From assembly GCA_022925895.1 (NCBI GenBank), contig JAKSYS010000113.1:51746-115745 (forward strand): a stretch of DNA of 64,000 nucleotides, given 5' to 3'. The first letter of the stretch is position 1; every line of letters begins with the position of its first letter. The notes under the pieces are model-generated. The model saw only the letters and a program-made list of their open reading frames with translations, did no database searches and was not told the DNA's origin. The position numbers and the translations under genes are program-made. Positions 54,785 through 64,000 of this stretch are shown here, piece after piece. Source of the DNA: Fragilaria crotonensis (Eukaryota; Bacillariophyta; Fragilariophyceae; Fragilariales; Fragilariaceae).

Positions 54785-55695
54785 GGTAAGGGCCAGTCTC
54801 AACTTTCCTCGTCGTCGTTCACACCAATTCTCATTTCATACAATGCCGATGTTGATGTGAATTTCTGAGTGGAGAGTGGAGAGGGTAGGTCATGCGTTTT
54901 AAGTAAGAATGTTCTGTCACCCGTCACCCGTCATCAGCCTTCCCTTTCTCGTCGGCACTCCAATCCTTACATAGTACTAGTACCAGGTACTGCGAGTAGT
55001 CAGTGTGCATTCACATATTACAGATTACAGTGCTCGCGTGCGATATCCGTTTACGTCTATCAACATGTGCTTCCTATTAATCTCTTCGGTGATCTGAAGT
55101 CTGGCAAATGATGGTTTCTTCTTTCTTCCATTTTCCTTCTGAATATATTTTTCTTTTCTTTTTTCTATTGAATGTCTAATCCGTAAATAACAAACTGAGT
55201 TGTTTCATCCTAACCCCGTATTCCAAGTAGCTACTACCGGTAGAGTAACCAAAGATCAGTGCAAGGTGCAAGTAATGCTAGACTAGCACTCTACCGTTAT
55301 AGAGTTTGTATGATAGTAGGAATTGGGAATATTCTTGTATGGGAGTCTGGAGTCTGGAGTCTGGAGTGCCACGGACTACGGACTACTGTACGTACGATAC
55401 AGCTACTACTCAGTAGCTCAGTACTTGTAGTACTCCAGTACTTGAGTAAATACTCCGAGTATGTCATATGTAATATATTAGCCGAGTCCTCGGAATTCAT
55501 TTTTTTGCCAACCCTCTCTCTACTCTCTACGAAATCAACTACGACAGTACGGTAGACCGGTAGACCTTATCCATAAAGGGTTTGTAATGATAAGCACCGG
55601 TAGATCAATTCAAGCGATCAAGCCGTCGTTAAACTTAATCATGTTCTTATCTAAGTAGTAGCAAAGATAGATACAAACAAGCAGCTCGGGAACGG
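54785..55695. other. Spacer, no supported gene
   Basis: The left ~150 bp should contain the copy 2 promoter. 55250-55600 is rich in GTAC, TCTGGAG triplets (near 55345) and a TACTCCGAGTA palindrome (about 55450). Confidence 0.45.
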
Positions 55696-56197
55696 CTACA
55701 TCAAATCGTCATCATTGTCATCGTCGTCTGAGTCAAAGGCATACTGCTTTCGCTGAATATTGATTTTGCTATTTGAGGACGAGCTCTGTCTCGCGCCTAA
55801 TCCCTCCAGCATCTCAATAAGCCTGCCTTCGTTTATCCTTCCTGGAAGCTTTCCTTGAATTGCCATGGACGAAATGAGGTTTTCAACAGCAGTTGCCTTC
55901 TCGGCCTTAACAAGCTACAGTGGATACATTCAGGAAGTGTTGGAGGCACGTCCCATTTTGCATGAAAATATACCGAAGCGAGAGGAAAGACAACGGATTT
56001 CTTACCTTGATTCGTCGCAGTCGTTCAAGGGCATCGGGGGTCAGCGCTTGCTGAAGGATGGCGTCCTTTTGTGCCTGTCGCTGTAGGGCTTGGCTGTCCT
56101 GTTCCGCGGAAACTGAGGTTCCGCTGGGATCAGCGATTGAGAACCCGCTCGGTAGATCACCTGCATCAACATTAGCAGGAGCCAGACGATTCTCCAT
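55696..56197 (-). CDS. PDCD5: PDCD5/TFAR19 family protein
   Basis: Exons 56197-56006 and 55914-55696 are joined by a 91-nt intron (GTAAGA...CTGTAG, phase 0) to give 136 aa (human ~125). The core is AQKDAILQQALTPDALERLR, RIKLVKAEKATAVENLISSM, then GKLPGRINEGRLIEMLEGL, the three-helix bundle of the family. The junction falls inside RRIK|LVKAEK, the most conserved part, which validates the splice. A basic NIQRKQYAFDSDDDD tail mirrors the usual KFNRRKVMDSDEDD ending. PDCD5 binds chaperonin CCT and TIP60 in animals; archaeal members bind DNA. The N-terminal ~30 residues are specific to this protein. Confidence 0.92.
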
Positions 56198-56892
56198 TAT
56201 CTTTGAAGGGCTGTGGTCGTTGAAGGTGGTGACGAGTGACAGTGGGCATTCTTCGGAGCAAATCTTCAGCCCATCAGCTTCGTGAAGGAGCAGTGCGCGG
56301 TGCGCTGAGTCTATGTACTGTACGTTCTACTACTAGCTATGCATACAATATATTGTACTCCGAGTCTGCATATGGTATGCAGACGTCGCAGACCTGCAGG
56401 TACCAGGTATGTAGCACGCGTACTAGTAGTACTCGTACCTGGTACATTCCTGGCACAGTTTTTGACAGGGAAACGTTTTCCCTACTTGTACTGGAGTACT
56501 ACCAGGTACCGGTAGTCGTATGAAGTGAATATTCATATGGCGTGTATGAACATACAGGCGCGTGAGAGCCACGTACAGTACAGTATTACACATGCGAATT
56601 TGTGTTAAGTTGAATTGTACGACAGTATCGAGTACACTTGTACACTTGTACTATCGCATACACTACACTCATGTACTGTATCATACCTGTCGATATCTTC
56701 CAAGGACATTTCTAAATATAGAGTATAAGTACACGGTTACAATCATATTATGTGTATCTTTCAATTCTCGCAACTGTGAAACATCGTAACATCCCATTGG
56801 AAACGGGGAAGAATGCTCATCAGCTCATCAGAATTTGAAGGAACATAAAACTCTTTAGTTTCCGAAGATCTGTAATTACTTAACGCCGCATC
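56198..56892. other. Divergent promoter region (PDCD5 / TMEM65-GAF)
   Basis: No gene. Dense in GTAC, GGTACC and GTACTAGTAGTAC words between 56310 and 56720. Both neighbouring genes are transcribed away from it. Confidence 0.5.
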
Positions 56893-57840
56893 ATGACGAC
56901 CGTAGTCACCCGTCGACTATTGTCCATATCGCAGGCCCCTTTCAGTCTCACAACCAAGCCTTTGGCAAGCGGTTTATTGCTTGCAAAGCGATGGAGCTCA
57001 TCAACCGTGCCATCACCTACGATGTCCCAACTTCGTATCGTCGCCATGAGGGCAGCCATTCCGATGGTCGGTTTCGGGTTCATCGACAATCTCGTTATGA
57101 TTTCTGCTGGAGAGGCCATCGACATGACAATCGGTGTAACGTTTGGTCTCTCCACGATGGCCGCCGCTGGCTTTGGCCAATGCTTCAGCGACGTTGCAGG
57201 ATTGACCGGAGGCGGTATTGTCGACGCCACTGTCGCAAAGATGAACCTTCCGCAACACGGATTGACGCAAGAGCAGCTCAATGGACGAGGAGCGAGAATT
57301 TCAAGTACTCTGGGTGGCTGTGTCGGTGTTGTGGCTGGATGCTTGATGGGGATGTCGTGCTTACTCTTTATGGACACAGATCGTGTTGAGAAAGCCAAGA
57401 AGGCGAAAGAGTTAAACTCGATCTTCGCGACAGTCATGGAAGAGGGCCACAACCTGGTTAATGCAGAACGTGCTTTACTCTGGATGCTAGACGGGGATGA
57501 GCTTTGGATGGTGCACGGTACCGGAGAAAAGAAGAGCATACACATGGCGAAGACGATTGGCGTCGTGGGTGCCTGCGTCAATTCTGGCAATGTGATCAAC
57601 ATCCCCGACGCTCACAAGGACGGACGCTTCAATTCTGAGGTTGACAAGAACACTGGCTATCGAACAGTCAGCATTCTGGCTTATCCAGTAAAGGATGACG
57701 ATGGACAAGTGATTGGGGCGATCCAAATGATCAACAAGAAAATCGATGGTAAGTGCGCCCCTTTTGGTGAGAGTGACGAGAGAATGGTACAAATGTTGGC
57801 TTCGCATGTGTCTGCGTTCATACGAATTGTCAATGCGTAG
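56893..57840 (+). CDS. TMEM65 domain-GAF domain fusion, mitochondrial-type leader
   Basis: A single exon of 315 aa. Residues 1-42 are Arg/Ser/Leu-rich without acids, like a mitochondrial presequence. Residues ~45-160 match TMEM65: AMRAAIPMVGFGFIDNLVMI, SAGEAIDMTIGVTFGLSTMA, AAGFGQCFSDVAGL, and a last membrane segment GGCVGVVAGCLMGMSCLLF. Residues ~175-313 form a GAF domain: LNSIFATVMEEGHNLVNAER, GVVGACVNSGNVINIPDAHK, TGYRTVSILAYPV, then IGAIQMINKK...FGESDE. The last part fits the NKxnFx3DE signature of cyclic-nucleotide-phosphodiesterase GAF domains. In animals TMEM65 is an inner mitochondrial membrane protein implicated in sodium/calcium exchange. A GAF tail would place a small-molecule sensor on it; ligand and role are inferred. 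Confidence 0.85.
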   Translation: MTTVVTRRLLSISQAPFSLTTKPLASGLLLAKRWSSSTVPSPTMSQLRIVAMRAAIPMVGFGFIDNLVMISAGEAIDMTIGVTFGLSTMAAAGFGQCFSDVAGLTGGGIVDATVAKMNLPQHGLTQEQLNGRGARISSTLGGCVGVVAGCLMGMSCLLFMDTDRVEKAKKAKELNSIFATVMEEGHNLVNAERALLWMLDGDELWMVHGTGEKKSIHMAKTIGVVGACVNSGNVINIPDAHKDGRFNSEVDKNTGYRTVSILAYPVKDDDGQVIGAIQMINKKIDGKCAPFGESDERMVQMLASHVSAFIRIVNA

Positions 57841-57891
57841 AGTCTGCATAATTGCAGCAGTTGTCTTATAGTATCATCAGTGCATTGCGGT

Positions 57892-60463
57892 TCAAAGTTT
57901 CTTATTTAGCACGTACGGATCAGCGCAAATCTGAGCTACTGTGGGTCGGCCGCTTTGGTCGTAAGTGAGACAACGTTGAACGAAGTCCTTGGCATCTGGC
58001 GAGACAACAACCGTGTCTGGGAACTGGACTTCACGCGCGTTCAGCATTGTGTTGTCTGTCAACACACGATCCTGAGACATCCCATCACCAAAGGGTCGCT
58101 TTCCAAACAACATTTGGTAGAATATGACTCCAATCGACCACACGTCCACCTTATTGCTTATTCGAACCGTCTCGTTCGTTATGAAACATTCAGGAGGCAA
58201 ATACCAATAAGTTCCAGCTCCTTGGCTTGTCAACTCCATGCTTTCTGCCGGGTCAGGTGTATCCACAATCTTACTGAGACCGAAGTCAGTAATCTTGGCA
58301 TCGCCGAATTCATCGAACAAGATGTTGCCAGGCTTCAAATCGTAGTGGATTATCCCTTGCCGGTCTCCCGAGGTGTGGCTGAGATAATTCATGCCCGAAA
58401 GAATTTGCAATAGGATGGCCCGAGCGTCTCTTTCAGGAAGAAACTTTTTCTCTTTCAAAAGGGAGTCAAGGTCAGTGCCATTGCAGCATTCCAAGACAGT
58501 CGCGAATGCGTTGTTATCAATTTCAAAGACATCAAACAGGGACACGATGCGAGGATGACGAACTGCCCGATGTATCTCGTATTCACGCGAGACGTGCTTC
58601 GTGTAGTTATCCTTTTTTGCCTCGTTCCATCGCGGATCAAGCTGATGAATCTTCACGGCGACTTCACGGAGCTCAGAAAGGTCAAATGCTCTCCACACTT
58701 CTGAGAAGCCGCCTTTCCCTAATAGGGATGATAAAACATATCGATCATTAAGCTGACATCGAATTGCAGTGCGGTGAGAGACAAGGGTGTTTTGGGACAA
58801 CAAAAGCGAGAGTCACGTACCTTTGGCCGAGAGCGAAATCGAGAAGCGTCTTCACTGGCTACACGCTTCAACGCTCGAATGTGCTCAGATTTTTCGTTGT
58901 CCAGAGCCATTTCCTCCTGTTTGAGTTCATCCTCCTGCTTGAGGATACCATCCAAGTGCAACCGAATAGATTCCTGTGCATCCATAATAGCGAGCGAGTT
59001 ACTAAGAATCAACCCGCCGATGGCTTCGGTGACTTTCCTACCCTCTGATAGCGCCTTGGCAGCCCTTTCAACGATGGCCTGTCGATCTAAATATATCTGC
59101 TTTTTCGAGTTCAAATCCACTTTCGTCGTTGCAGTAGCTTCGAAGCGTGACCTTCTTCCCAACTTTCGACTGTTCGTAAGCCTGCTCTCGTATAGGTAAT
59201 TCGACCCAAACGAGCGCCATCGCTAGCAAGCTTTTGTCGCAGTTCTTTCGCTGCTCGAGAACTCTCAACCCGAACCAGATTTTCGATGATACGTGAAGCC
59301 TTCGCAGTATCAAGTTCCTTCGACCGCTTCAAGTCAACGAGCTCCTTTTCGCGTTGGCACAGTGATGCTTTTAGCGCGGTGTTAGTAATGGTTTGGTTGT
59401 TGGAAACAGCTTTCAGCTGGTCATCCTTATCCTTTAATATCTTCTCAAGCTCGTCACAACGGGCGCGAAGCATTTCCAACTCCGAATCGTTGCTTGGTTG
59501 TGGCTCCGAGTCATTAGATGATGCCTCGATAGCATGCTTCTTTACTGTACTGAAAAAGTGGTCAATCTTTCGGTTGTTGTCTCCTGGGGCCTTCTTCCTA
59601 CCGGACTTCCCAGGATTGGAGCGAGAGTTGGAGGAAATTTCCGTCAAGACCTTTGGGGACTTGCTGCTCTCGTCTGGTGCAAAATTGAGTCGAGTGCGTT
59701 TCCTGGATGGGTCCGATATGGTTGGGCTACTAATTCCTCTGCCAGGAATCGCAGCGACCACGGATGGCTGCTGTCGTTTGACTGGTACGGATTTTCGTTT
59801 ATCGACCGTCTTCAAAAAATAATGGTTAGTGCCAATGTGGTTCAAAGTGCTACACGGAGATCAATGACGTACCACTGGGGCTGGTTTGACCGCTGAAGGT
59901 TTCGGATGCCCGTCGCCAGAAAGGTTGGGGGATAACAATGATGTCAGCATTGGGGGCGACTCTGCTACGACTCTTAGTTTTTTTCCCTCTTCCTGCGAGG
60001 ACTTGTGCGATGTAAGAATAGTTTGGTTCGATGCTGCATTGGAATGATCAGACGCGTGTCTGTAGCTAGATTCTGTAAGGAGAGGTGATTTTGCACTAAC
60101 TCTTTGCATTTGACGCTCTGCAGCAACCTTCATTTCATCAAAGGTTGAAAGTCGCGAGCTCGGTCGCTTCTTCTTCGAACGAACTACCCCCTTTCCCAGA
60201 TTTGATAATGACGAAGTGTTCGATGCCCCACTTCCACTTGAATGCGACCCGGATGGGGCGTCAAAGCCAAAGGAGTGGTGTGATGCGAACGGAGATCCTC
60301 CGGCTGACCCAAGGACTGTCGCTACCTCTGGCGACGATCCCGTCGCAACCATTAGGGTTGGTTGGGCGTGGGAGGGGGTGGTGAATCTTGATTCTAAAAG
60401 TTCCATTCTTCGCTCCAGACCGCTGTCAACTGGTGCAGAGAAGCGATCATGGTTCGACATCAC
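57892..60463 (-). CDS. TLK: Tousled-like kinase (TLK), with an apparent 1-nt frameshift
   Basis: TLKs phosphorylate the histone chaperone ASF1 during chromatin assembly. Three exons: 60463-59873, 59809-58821 and 58752-57892. Introns are 63 nt (GTACGT...TTGAAG) and 68 nt (GTACGT...TGTCAG), both phase 0. Exon 1 is Ser-rich, including a KKKRPSSRLSTF basic patch. Exon 2 carries long coiled coils and the TLK block LGRITYTRAGLRTVESWEEG. Exon 3 is the kinase: LNDRYVLSSLLGKGGFSEVW, AVKIHQLD, IIHYDLKPGNILFDEFGDAK, ITDFGLSKI and GAGTYWYLPPECF, all TLK-typical, including HYD in place of HRD. In exon 2, near 59117-59125, the frame changes by one base (LLQRRK then VDLNSKKQIYLDRQ); one extra base there would give an 813-aa product. 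Since the kinase is otherwise intact, an assembly error or a recent lesion is likely. Confidence 0.87.
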
Positions 60464-61346
60464 GTGTTTCCCGTCTCCAGCAACAATTCACAGACGTCAG
60501 GTTGAATCGATGGCACGTTAGGAAGTGGACCTTTGAAGTAAGAAGAAGGAACGGATTAGGCAAGGAGTTGTCCTGCAGAGGTTCGAGCAAATGCGAGGCG
60601 GAGTGGCTATTGCCTAATCGCGAAGACTTTCGACTTCGTCAGAGTCTAATGGTATCAAAGAGGCAACTCCAAAAAGATGTTCTACGTTTTTGTGTGATCC
60701 TGATTGGAGTTTTGAGCGCTACTACCTCGTATATAAATATATATAAGGAAAAGGCGCGAAAAAGTGAGTGTACCAATCTGAAATCAAACATGAAACATGA
60801 TAACATGATGTGTTTTTAAATTCGAAGTCACGCGGAATGCACGTACTGTATCTTGTGTTTCCAATGGACAATGGACGAGCTATACGCGTACATGGAGGGA
60901 GAGCACAAGTACCACTCCCAATTCCAGTTCTTTTGAACTGGCAGGATTGTGCCTCTACTCTTCTAGCTACTACTCTAGAGCAGGTAATTCGTATAATACT
61001 TGTACGTTATCGGTGCAAGCTACTTGTAGAGCGGAGAGAAAGTACAATACCTGGTACTCGACTGACCTTCTTAATGTTCATATGAATAGAGTCTCTACCG
61101 GTAGACGCCGTTGACACTCTATCATACTCCTAGAGCTTGTACTCTACTCTCTTAGAGTCGAATTCATTTGATTCAATTTGCAGTCCTTTCTGTACGATGC
61201 TCGATTGAGAAAACGATTTGAACAATGAACTCGATCAATACTGACTACCAGGTAGTGACACCAGAAAGTCTGCCATCCTAGGCGTATTCTTAAGAGTCTA
61301 ACTCCTTCACTCACAAACCAAAAACACTGCCCGGAACACGACATCC
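60464..61346. other. Spacer between TLK and THYN1 genes
   Basis: No supported gene; overlapping plus-strand frames at 60388-61085 have no recognisable content. 60840-61140 has GTAC and TACCGGTAGA words. Confidence 0.45.
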
Positions 61347-61979
61347 TCACTCAAGAATGAAGATCTTAAGAATATCTTCTCCGCTTGATTTTCGCTCCAT
61401 GAGACGCTCTACTGCCACCCATTCTTCCGGTGTCACTCTCGAGACACTTAATCGACTCTTGCGTAGGAGTGTCATCCCTGCGATCACGTCATTCACCTTC
61501 GCCTGCGCTTTCAACTCTTTCAACAGTACAGTCACTGGATACACAGACTCCAGTCGTACTTGCACGGCATCCCACCGACAGTTTTCTTCACTCGACTTTG
61601 GATCATACCCATCGTGATCAGGATCTTGATAGGCTGTCACATCAGCTTGAGCCGCTCTTGAAATCGCAACGGTCCCCACCACACCGGTCGCCTTGCAACT
61701 AGAGTGATAGAAAAATGCCCGATCACCCACCTTCATGCTGCGCAGAATGTTTCGGGCTTCAAAATTTCTTACTCCAGTCCATTCTTCGATGCAGCCCTTG
61801 TTGCGTTCCAGGTCTTGTATGGAGAACTCGTGGGGCTCCGATTTCAGGAGAAAGTAGTTTGTCGGCTCTTCGTCGTCTGACATGGATGATGAACAGCGGA
61901 TTATTGTAGAAACGGCAGAGAGCGTAGGATGAGGCAGCGATCTGGTAGCTAAGAAGAAGAGGCAAGACGGTACTCTCAT
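61347..61979 (-). CDS. THYN1: EVE-domain protein, thymocyte nuclear protein 1-like
   Basis: A single exon of 210 aa. EVE domains are PUA-related folds that bind modified bases in nucleic acids; the THYN1 subfamily is widespread in bacteria and eukaryotes. Motifs: NYFLLKSEPHEFSIQDLERN, EEWTGVRNFEARNILRSMKV, GDRAFFYHSSCKATGVVGTV, YDPKSSEENCRWDAVQVRL, then LLRKSRLSVSRVTPEEWVAV. The core begins at about residue 33 (MSDDEEPTNYF). The first 32 residues (MRVPSCLFFLATRSLPHPTL...) are Ser/Arg/hydrophobic and may be an organelle leader or 5' UTR; the ATG at 61883 is the alternative start. Confidence 0.9.
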   Translation of the reverse strand: MRVPSCLFFLATRSLPHPTLSAVSTIIRCSSSMSDDEEPTNYFLLKSEPHEFSIQDLERNKGCIEEWTGVRNFEARNILRSMKVGDRAFFYHSSCKATGVVGTVAISRAAQADVTAYQDPDHDGYDPKSSEENCRWDAVQVRLESVYPVTVLLKELKAQAKVNDVIAGMTLLRKSRLSVSRVTPEEWVAVERLMERKSSGEDILKIFILE

Positions 61980-62672
61980 CGCGAGCCGTTCATCGTCGTT
62001 GGATGGTCAGCATCATGTTTTGGAGAGGCGAGGAGTCAGACATCCAGAGCGAAGACGAGAGTCGAGTACAGTACAGGTACTTCAGTATCTTGCGTATTAC
62101 ATATGCATAATGCATTGTAGGAAAAAAGGCCTTCGAGCGTCGTATGTCGTACTCCGAGTATGTCAGATTAGGGGTCTACTGGTACAAGTAATCTACTAAT
62201 CGGAGAACCTCCGTAGCTACCAGTATCCAGTAGTATGTAGGCACCGAGATATGACATACTCGTACTGGGACCTGGGATACGCATGGCGCAGGACTACATA
62301 TCATACTACTCGGAGTCGGAGTACGTCACACAAGTCAACATACAAGCCCGGTACTGGAGGTACTTATACTAAAATAATCTCTCTTTCTTTTTCACTACTA
62401 TACTCCGGGGCAGATTGGATCTGTTTTTCATCGTTCACGTGCCTGACACCGGCTGAAATACCGCTACATTATTCAAACCATAACGGCTGTCAAAAAGTCC
62501 CTCAAATCGGAAGGGTTTTCAAGGATAAAAAGATCAATGCAGAGAGGCGGCCATCTCATTGTTGTCTATCTGCTATTCATACCTGTACCATACTTGTACT
62601 CCGTATTGAAGACCTGGCTATCAACCAGCACTTTGTTGTTGCTCGAGACTTCCTTGTCCTCAGTCCTCAACC
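61980..62672. other. Divergent spacer (THYN1 / membrane protein)
   Basis: No gene. 62080-62420 contains multiple GTAC, TACTCCGAGTA and TACTCGGAGT words; both genes point away from it. Confidence 0.5.
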
Positions 62673-63821
62673 ATGGACGACAGCAAAAGACCCCATCTCG
62701 TCGACTCCACTACGGAAGATGACGAGAGCGCCGTTACGCACATCAAGGACGAGCCATTGGTGGACCGTCAAGCCATCGCCTACCTCTTGAGATATGAAAC
62801 AATGGTTCGACAACAAGAGGCAGAGCACATGGCGACGCTGGCGCATCTGCGTCCTTTGTTGGAGAGTCTATCAGAGCGTCAGCTCATCACTACCCTTGTG
62901 GATTCAGATGTGGATTTGGAAAAGGAAATTAGCTTTCAACAACTGAAGGACGCCTTGGAAACCATTGAGAAGTCGTCGCACTCGTACATGAAAACGGACC
63001 TTCAACTCATGATGGCCCTCAAGACTATGGTCGTCAAGAATACGGAAGAAGAGAATGGTTCGATAACATGGGCGGAGTTTTTGCAATGCTACAAGACCAT
63101 CGTCGCAGGAATGCAAACCTTGCAACACATTCAAGAGCCCAATTGTCGTGCTCGCGCGAAGGATCGCACCTTGTCCATGATTTCGCTGTTTGAACCGCCT
63201 GCCACAAAATTGCTAGACTCCTTGCCAAGGGACATCCATTTTCATTCCATTGACGAAAAGAAAGTTGAAACGACCAAAGAACTGGCAAGAGGAATGTCGC
63301 CTCGTCAAAAGAAATTGGCATACCTTGTTCTGGGTGTAATCATCGGAGCTGCGTCAGTTGTTGCGGCTGGAGCGTATTCGAAAACAGATTTGACGACTCC
63401 CGATTCTTCGACAATCCCAGCCCCGATTAAGTCCAAGCAGTCCGTCTGTCAAGAGTTGGTCGTCACCGAGGAACTCCAATCACCCATTTTTGCCCAACCA
63501 GTGAGGTTAGCAAAACCGATGCCCCCACTCATCGCCACAAAGAATGTTGTTGGCAAGGCGAAAACGCTCGAGGAGGAAGTCCACAAGGTTCAAGTCAAAG
63601 AGGAAACCAAGAAATCGAAGAATACCGCTGCCGTATCTGCCTCCGTTGGAGGAGTTGCTGGCTTGCTAGTTGCTCCCATCGTATGGAACGCGCTACAAAA
63701 ACTACCAGCGTTGATGACCGCTGTACCTGGTTGGGGTGTGGCTGCCTTTGTCGGAAGCGTAGTAGCACAGGGAATAATTCAGTCATTGATGCTGCGACAT
63801 GTGAATCGTAAACAAGAATAA
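62673..63821 (+). CDS. Unknown protein with helical N-terminus and C-terminal membrane segments
   Basis: A single exon of 382 aa; not recognised as a known family. Residues 1-30 are acidic. 30-200 are helical, with an EF-hand-like context (EEENGSITWAEFLQCYKTIV, about 125-145) that lacks a complete canonical calcium loop, and SERQLITTLVDSDVDLEKEI. Three hydrophobic segments follow: LAYLVLGVIIGAASVVAAGA (about 218-237), AAVSASVGGVAGLLVAPIVW and GWGVAAFVGSVVAQGIIQSL near the end. A Pro/Val/Lys-rich linker lies between the first and second. There is no signal peptide, so a tail-embedded ER or plastid-envelope protein is possible. A lineage-specific calcium-responsive membrane protein is a guess. 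Confidence 0.7.
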   Translation: MDDSKRPHLVDSTTEDDESAVTHIKDEPLVDRQAIAYLLRYETMVRQQEAEHMATLAHLRPLLESLSERQLITTLVDSDVDLEKEISFQQLKDALETIEKSSHSYMKTDLQLMMALKTMVVKNTEEENGSITWAEFLQCYKTIVAGMQTLQHIQEPNCRARAKDRTLSMISLFEPPATKLLDSLPRDIHFHSIDEKKVETTKELARGMSPRQKKLAYLVLGVIIGAASVVAAGAYSKTDLTTPDSSTIPAPIKSKQSVCQELVVTEELQSPIFAQPVRLAKPMPPLIATKNVVGKAKTLEEEVHKVQVKEETKKSKNTAAVSASVGGVAGLLVAPIVWNALQKLPALMTAVPGWGVAAFVGSVVAQGIIQSLMLRHVNRKQE

Positions 63822-64000
63822 GGCAGCAAAACTTTCGGTCCAGAAAACACTTTTCGACAACGAGCAAACTAAACGCAACACGTAGAACACAACGAATGAG
63901 AACAGATCAGCACCAAGTACTGGAGTACATTACACTCGACAGAAACATAAGCTAAGTGCGCGTCTCCACACTTTTGTGCTGCCTAAGCTTTAATGTTTGA
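63822..64000. other. 3' flank to window end
   Basis: No gene seen. CAAGTACTGGAGTAC, one of the common spacer words, occurs near 63914. Confidence 0.4.

Noticed and set aside
56991-57389. 132-aa frame overlapping the TMEM65-GAF gene
   Set aside because: His/Arg-rich shadow of the main frame.

Overview
The window looks like a chromosomal segment of a photosynthetic stramenopile, most likely a pennate diatom. Supporting signs are a plastid-type presequence with an ASAFAP-like cleavage motif (SVNA|FSP) on a DUF3110 protein, a plant/microbe class II DAHP synthase, a secreted lysine/aspartate polyampholyte with an RXL motif that resembles silica-associated proteins, very short spliceosomal introns (61-91 nt, GT-AG), and many intergenic TIR transposons. 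The species cannot be named from the sequence alone.

Layout. 1-4.7 kb: SPCS3 (signal peptidase complex subunit, minus) with a 1.5 kb TTA-flanked TIR element directly upstream, then spacer. 4.7-10 kb: an EDC4/Varicose decapping scaffold (minus), a second TIR element, and a plastid DUF3110 protein (plus). 10.5-23.4 kb is a transposon graveyard: an 820 bp element with 42 bp TIRs carrying a DUF6818 gene, a decayed PIF/Harbinger element (Myb-like ORF plus transposase), and two decayed copies in opposite orientation of a large DDE transposase. One copy is itself interrupted by a 1.24 kb TAA-flanked element. 24.6-28.5 kb: the 959-aa repetitive secreted protein and a convergent PRKRIP1-like gene. 28.5-32.7 kb: gene-free, with hairpins, polypurine tracts and dispersed repeats. 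32.7-38.2 kb: a single-pass surface protein, DAHP synthase, a small two-zinc-knuckle protein and CCDC25. 38.2-42.85 kb: a 4.65 kb TIR element with a 10 bp target duplication, containing the intact 1040-aa member of the same DDE transposase family.

43.7-64 kb is gene-dense: NELF-A; an oligopeptidase B-like gene split by a 1.92 kb TIR insertion; a 322 bp hAT-type MITE; a tandem pair of acetylpolyamine amidohydrolase/class II HDAC-like genes with a near-identical central block; PDCD5; a TMEM65-GAF fusion; Tousled-like kinase (TLK); THYN1 (EVE domain); and an unknown C-terminally membrane-anchored protein.

The host genes are mostly conserved eukaryotic housekeeping functions (secretion, mRNA decay, splicing, elongation control, chromatin). 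They do not form an obvious pathway. The recurring theme is mobile DNA. At least seven TIR elements can be delimited by their own sequence, most with clear target duplications. Three lie within about 200 bp upstream of start codons (SPCS3, CCDC25, the oligopeptidase), and one lies inside a coding sequence whose frame is restored exactly if the insertion and one target duplicate are removed. The most interesting protein-level observations are the mitochondrial-type TMEM65 domain fused to a GAF domain carrying an NKxnFx3DE signature, and the silaffin/silacidin-like block polyampholyte.
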